Origin: Frankiales bacterium
GTDB taxonomy: Bacteria > Actinomycetota > Actinomycetes > Mycobacteriales > SCTD01
Assembly (NCBI GenBank): GCA_025965495.1
Contig: JAOPWW010000091.1
Location: 1-5,284, forward strand
Reading direction: 5' to 3'
DNA length: 5,284 bases
Below the pieces are notes generated by a model. That model was given only the letters and a program-made list of their open reading frames with translations. It did not search any database and had not been told where the DNA came from. Shown piece after piece: positions 4,827 to 5,284 of this stretch; position 1 is the stretch's first letter; each line of letters starts with the position of its first letter. A program made the position numbers and the translations under genes.

Positions 4827-5284
4827 GTGCCGCTGACCCCGTCCGACGTCGCCAACAAGCAGTTCAAGGTCGCCTTCCGGGGCTACTCGCTCGACGAGGT
4901 CGACGCCTTCCTCGACGAGGTCGAGAGCGAGCTCGGGCGGCTCCTGCGCGAGAACGACGAGCTCAAGACCAGCGGCAGCCGCGCCGCGTCTGCCCCGCCC
5001 GAGGCCGTCCCCGCACCCGTCGTGGCCGAACGGCCGCTGGACTCCCTGGAGGGCCAGGAGGCCGCGCTGCGGACCCTGCTGCTCGCCCAGCGCACCGCCG
5101 ACGAGGCCGTCGCCGAGGCCCGCGCCGAGGCGGCCCAGATCGTGGAGGCGGCCCGTGCGGAGGCCGACAGCACCCTGAGCACCGCCCGCGCCGAGGCCGA
5201 CACCACCCTCACCGACGCCCGCGCCGAGGCCGAGCGCACCGTGACCGAGGCGCAGGCCCTGGCCGAGCGCACGGTCGCCGAGGC
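4827..5284 (+). CDS. divIVA: DivIVA/Wag31 polar growth protein, 5' part
   Basis: The N-terminal 152 residues of DivIVA (Wag31 in mycobacteria), a coiled-coil protein that gathers at negatively curved membrane and, in actinobacteria, directs polar wall synthesis; the 3' end is outside the window. Residues 2-46 are the lipid-binding domain, PLTPSDVANKQFKVAFRGYS and the helix DEVDAFLDEVESELGRLL. F17 and R18 match the membrane-inserting Phe and adjacent Arg known in Bacillus subtilis DivIVA. Residues 47-74 are a Pro/Ala-rich linker, then a long coiled coil begins; from residue 87 it is built of 11-residue repeats. GTG 4827 follows GAAGGTGG (4815-4822), a usable ribosome-binding site. No frameshift is seen up to the edge. 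It probably shares a transcript with yggT, 34 bases upstream, though a further promoter cannot be excluded. Confidence 0.96.
   Translation, partial: MPLTPSDVANKQFKVAFRGYSLDEVDAFLDEVESELGRLLRENDELKTSGSRAASAPPEAVPAPVVAERPLDSLEGQEAALRTLLLAQRTADEAVAEARAEAAQIVEAARAEADSTLSTARAEADTTLTDARAEAERTVTEAQALAERTVAE
5085..5284 (+). repeat. 33-base tandem repeats coding for hendecads in divIVA
   Basis: Six 11-residue units follow without a break: AQRTADEAVAE, ARAEAAQIVEA, ARAEADSTLST, ARAEADTTLTD, ARAEAERTVTE and AQALAERTVAE, starting at 5085, 5118, 5151, 5184, 5217 and 5250; a seventh begins at 5283. At DNA level the middle units are very similar, with GCCCGCGCCGAGGC at the head of units 2, 4 and 5 except for the last base of unit 2. 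The hendecad period suggests a nearly straight or slightly right-handed coiled coil, as is usual in the DivIVA C-terminal region. Confidence 0.8.

Noticed and set aside
4883..5272. Repetitive antisense frame opposite divIVA (Ser/Ala/Arg repeats)
   Set aside because: The repeats merely mirror the hendecad coding units of divIVA on the other strand.
1..5284. CRISPR arrays, tRNA or rRNA genes, insertion sequences, phage genes
   Set aside because: I looked on both strands and saw no spaced direct repeats of CRISPR type, no tRNA-like cloverleaf, no transposase or integrase motif and no change in base composition suggesting transfer.

Overview
The window is very GC-rich, has strong GC bias at third codon positions and carries every gene on the + strand. 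Its gene order, ftsZ - pgeF - yggS - sepF - yggT - divIVA, is the distal half of the division and cell wall (dcw) cluster as found in Actinomycetota. The SepF and DivIVA/Wag31 sequences and the FtsZ C-terminal peptide ending DDLDVPDFLK also fit a high-GC actinobacterium. I cannot name a genus from this window.

Layout. Bases 1-149 hold no gene I can identify, only a possible tail of an upstream gene (stop at 30-32) and a (CGA)5 tract. Bases 150-1040 encode a PAS-GGDEF protein with all recognisable diguanylate cyclase residues and an inhibitory site. Bases 1041-1250 are a 210-base control region with a hairpin cluster, a plausible promoter and an unusually AT-rich island before ftsZ. Then come ftsZ (GTG 1251-2423), pgeF (2428-3156, 4 bases after ftsZ) and yggS (3153-3848, overlapping pgeF by 4 bases), a tightly coupled trio. 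An 80-base gap rich in inverted repeats precedes sepF (3929-4471). A 14-base palindrome covers the sepF stop, and a leaderless-type promoter appears to start yggT (4505-4792). divIVA begins at GTG 4827 and runs off the end.

How the genes fit together. FtsZ forms the Z-ring. SepF ties its C-terminal peptide to the membrane. PgeF edits wrongly built muropeptide precursors. YggS keeps pyridoxal phosphate balanced. YggT is a small membrane protein of unclear role. DivIVA marks curved membrane and directs polar growth in actinobacteria.

The dcw part is conventional, and I found no undescribed multi-gene system. The least ordinary points are a c-di-GMP synthase gene directly upstream of ftsZ, where ftsQ usually lies, the layered control region before ftsZ, and the competing hairpins before sepF.
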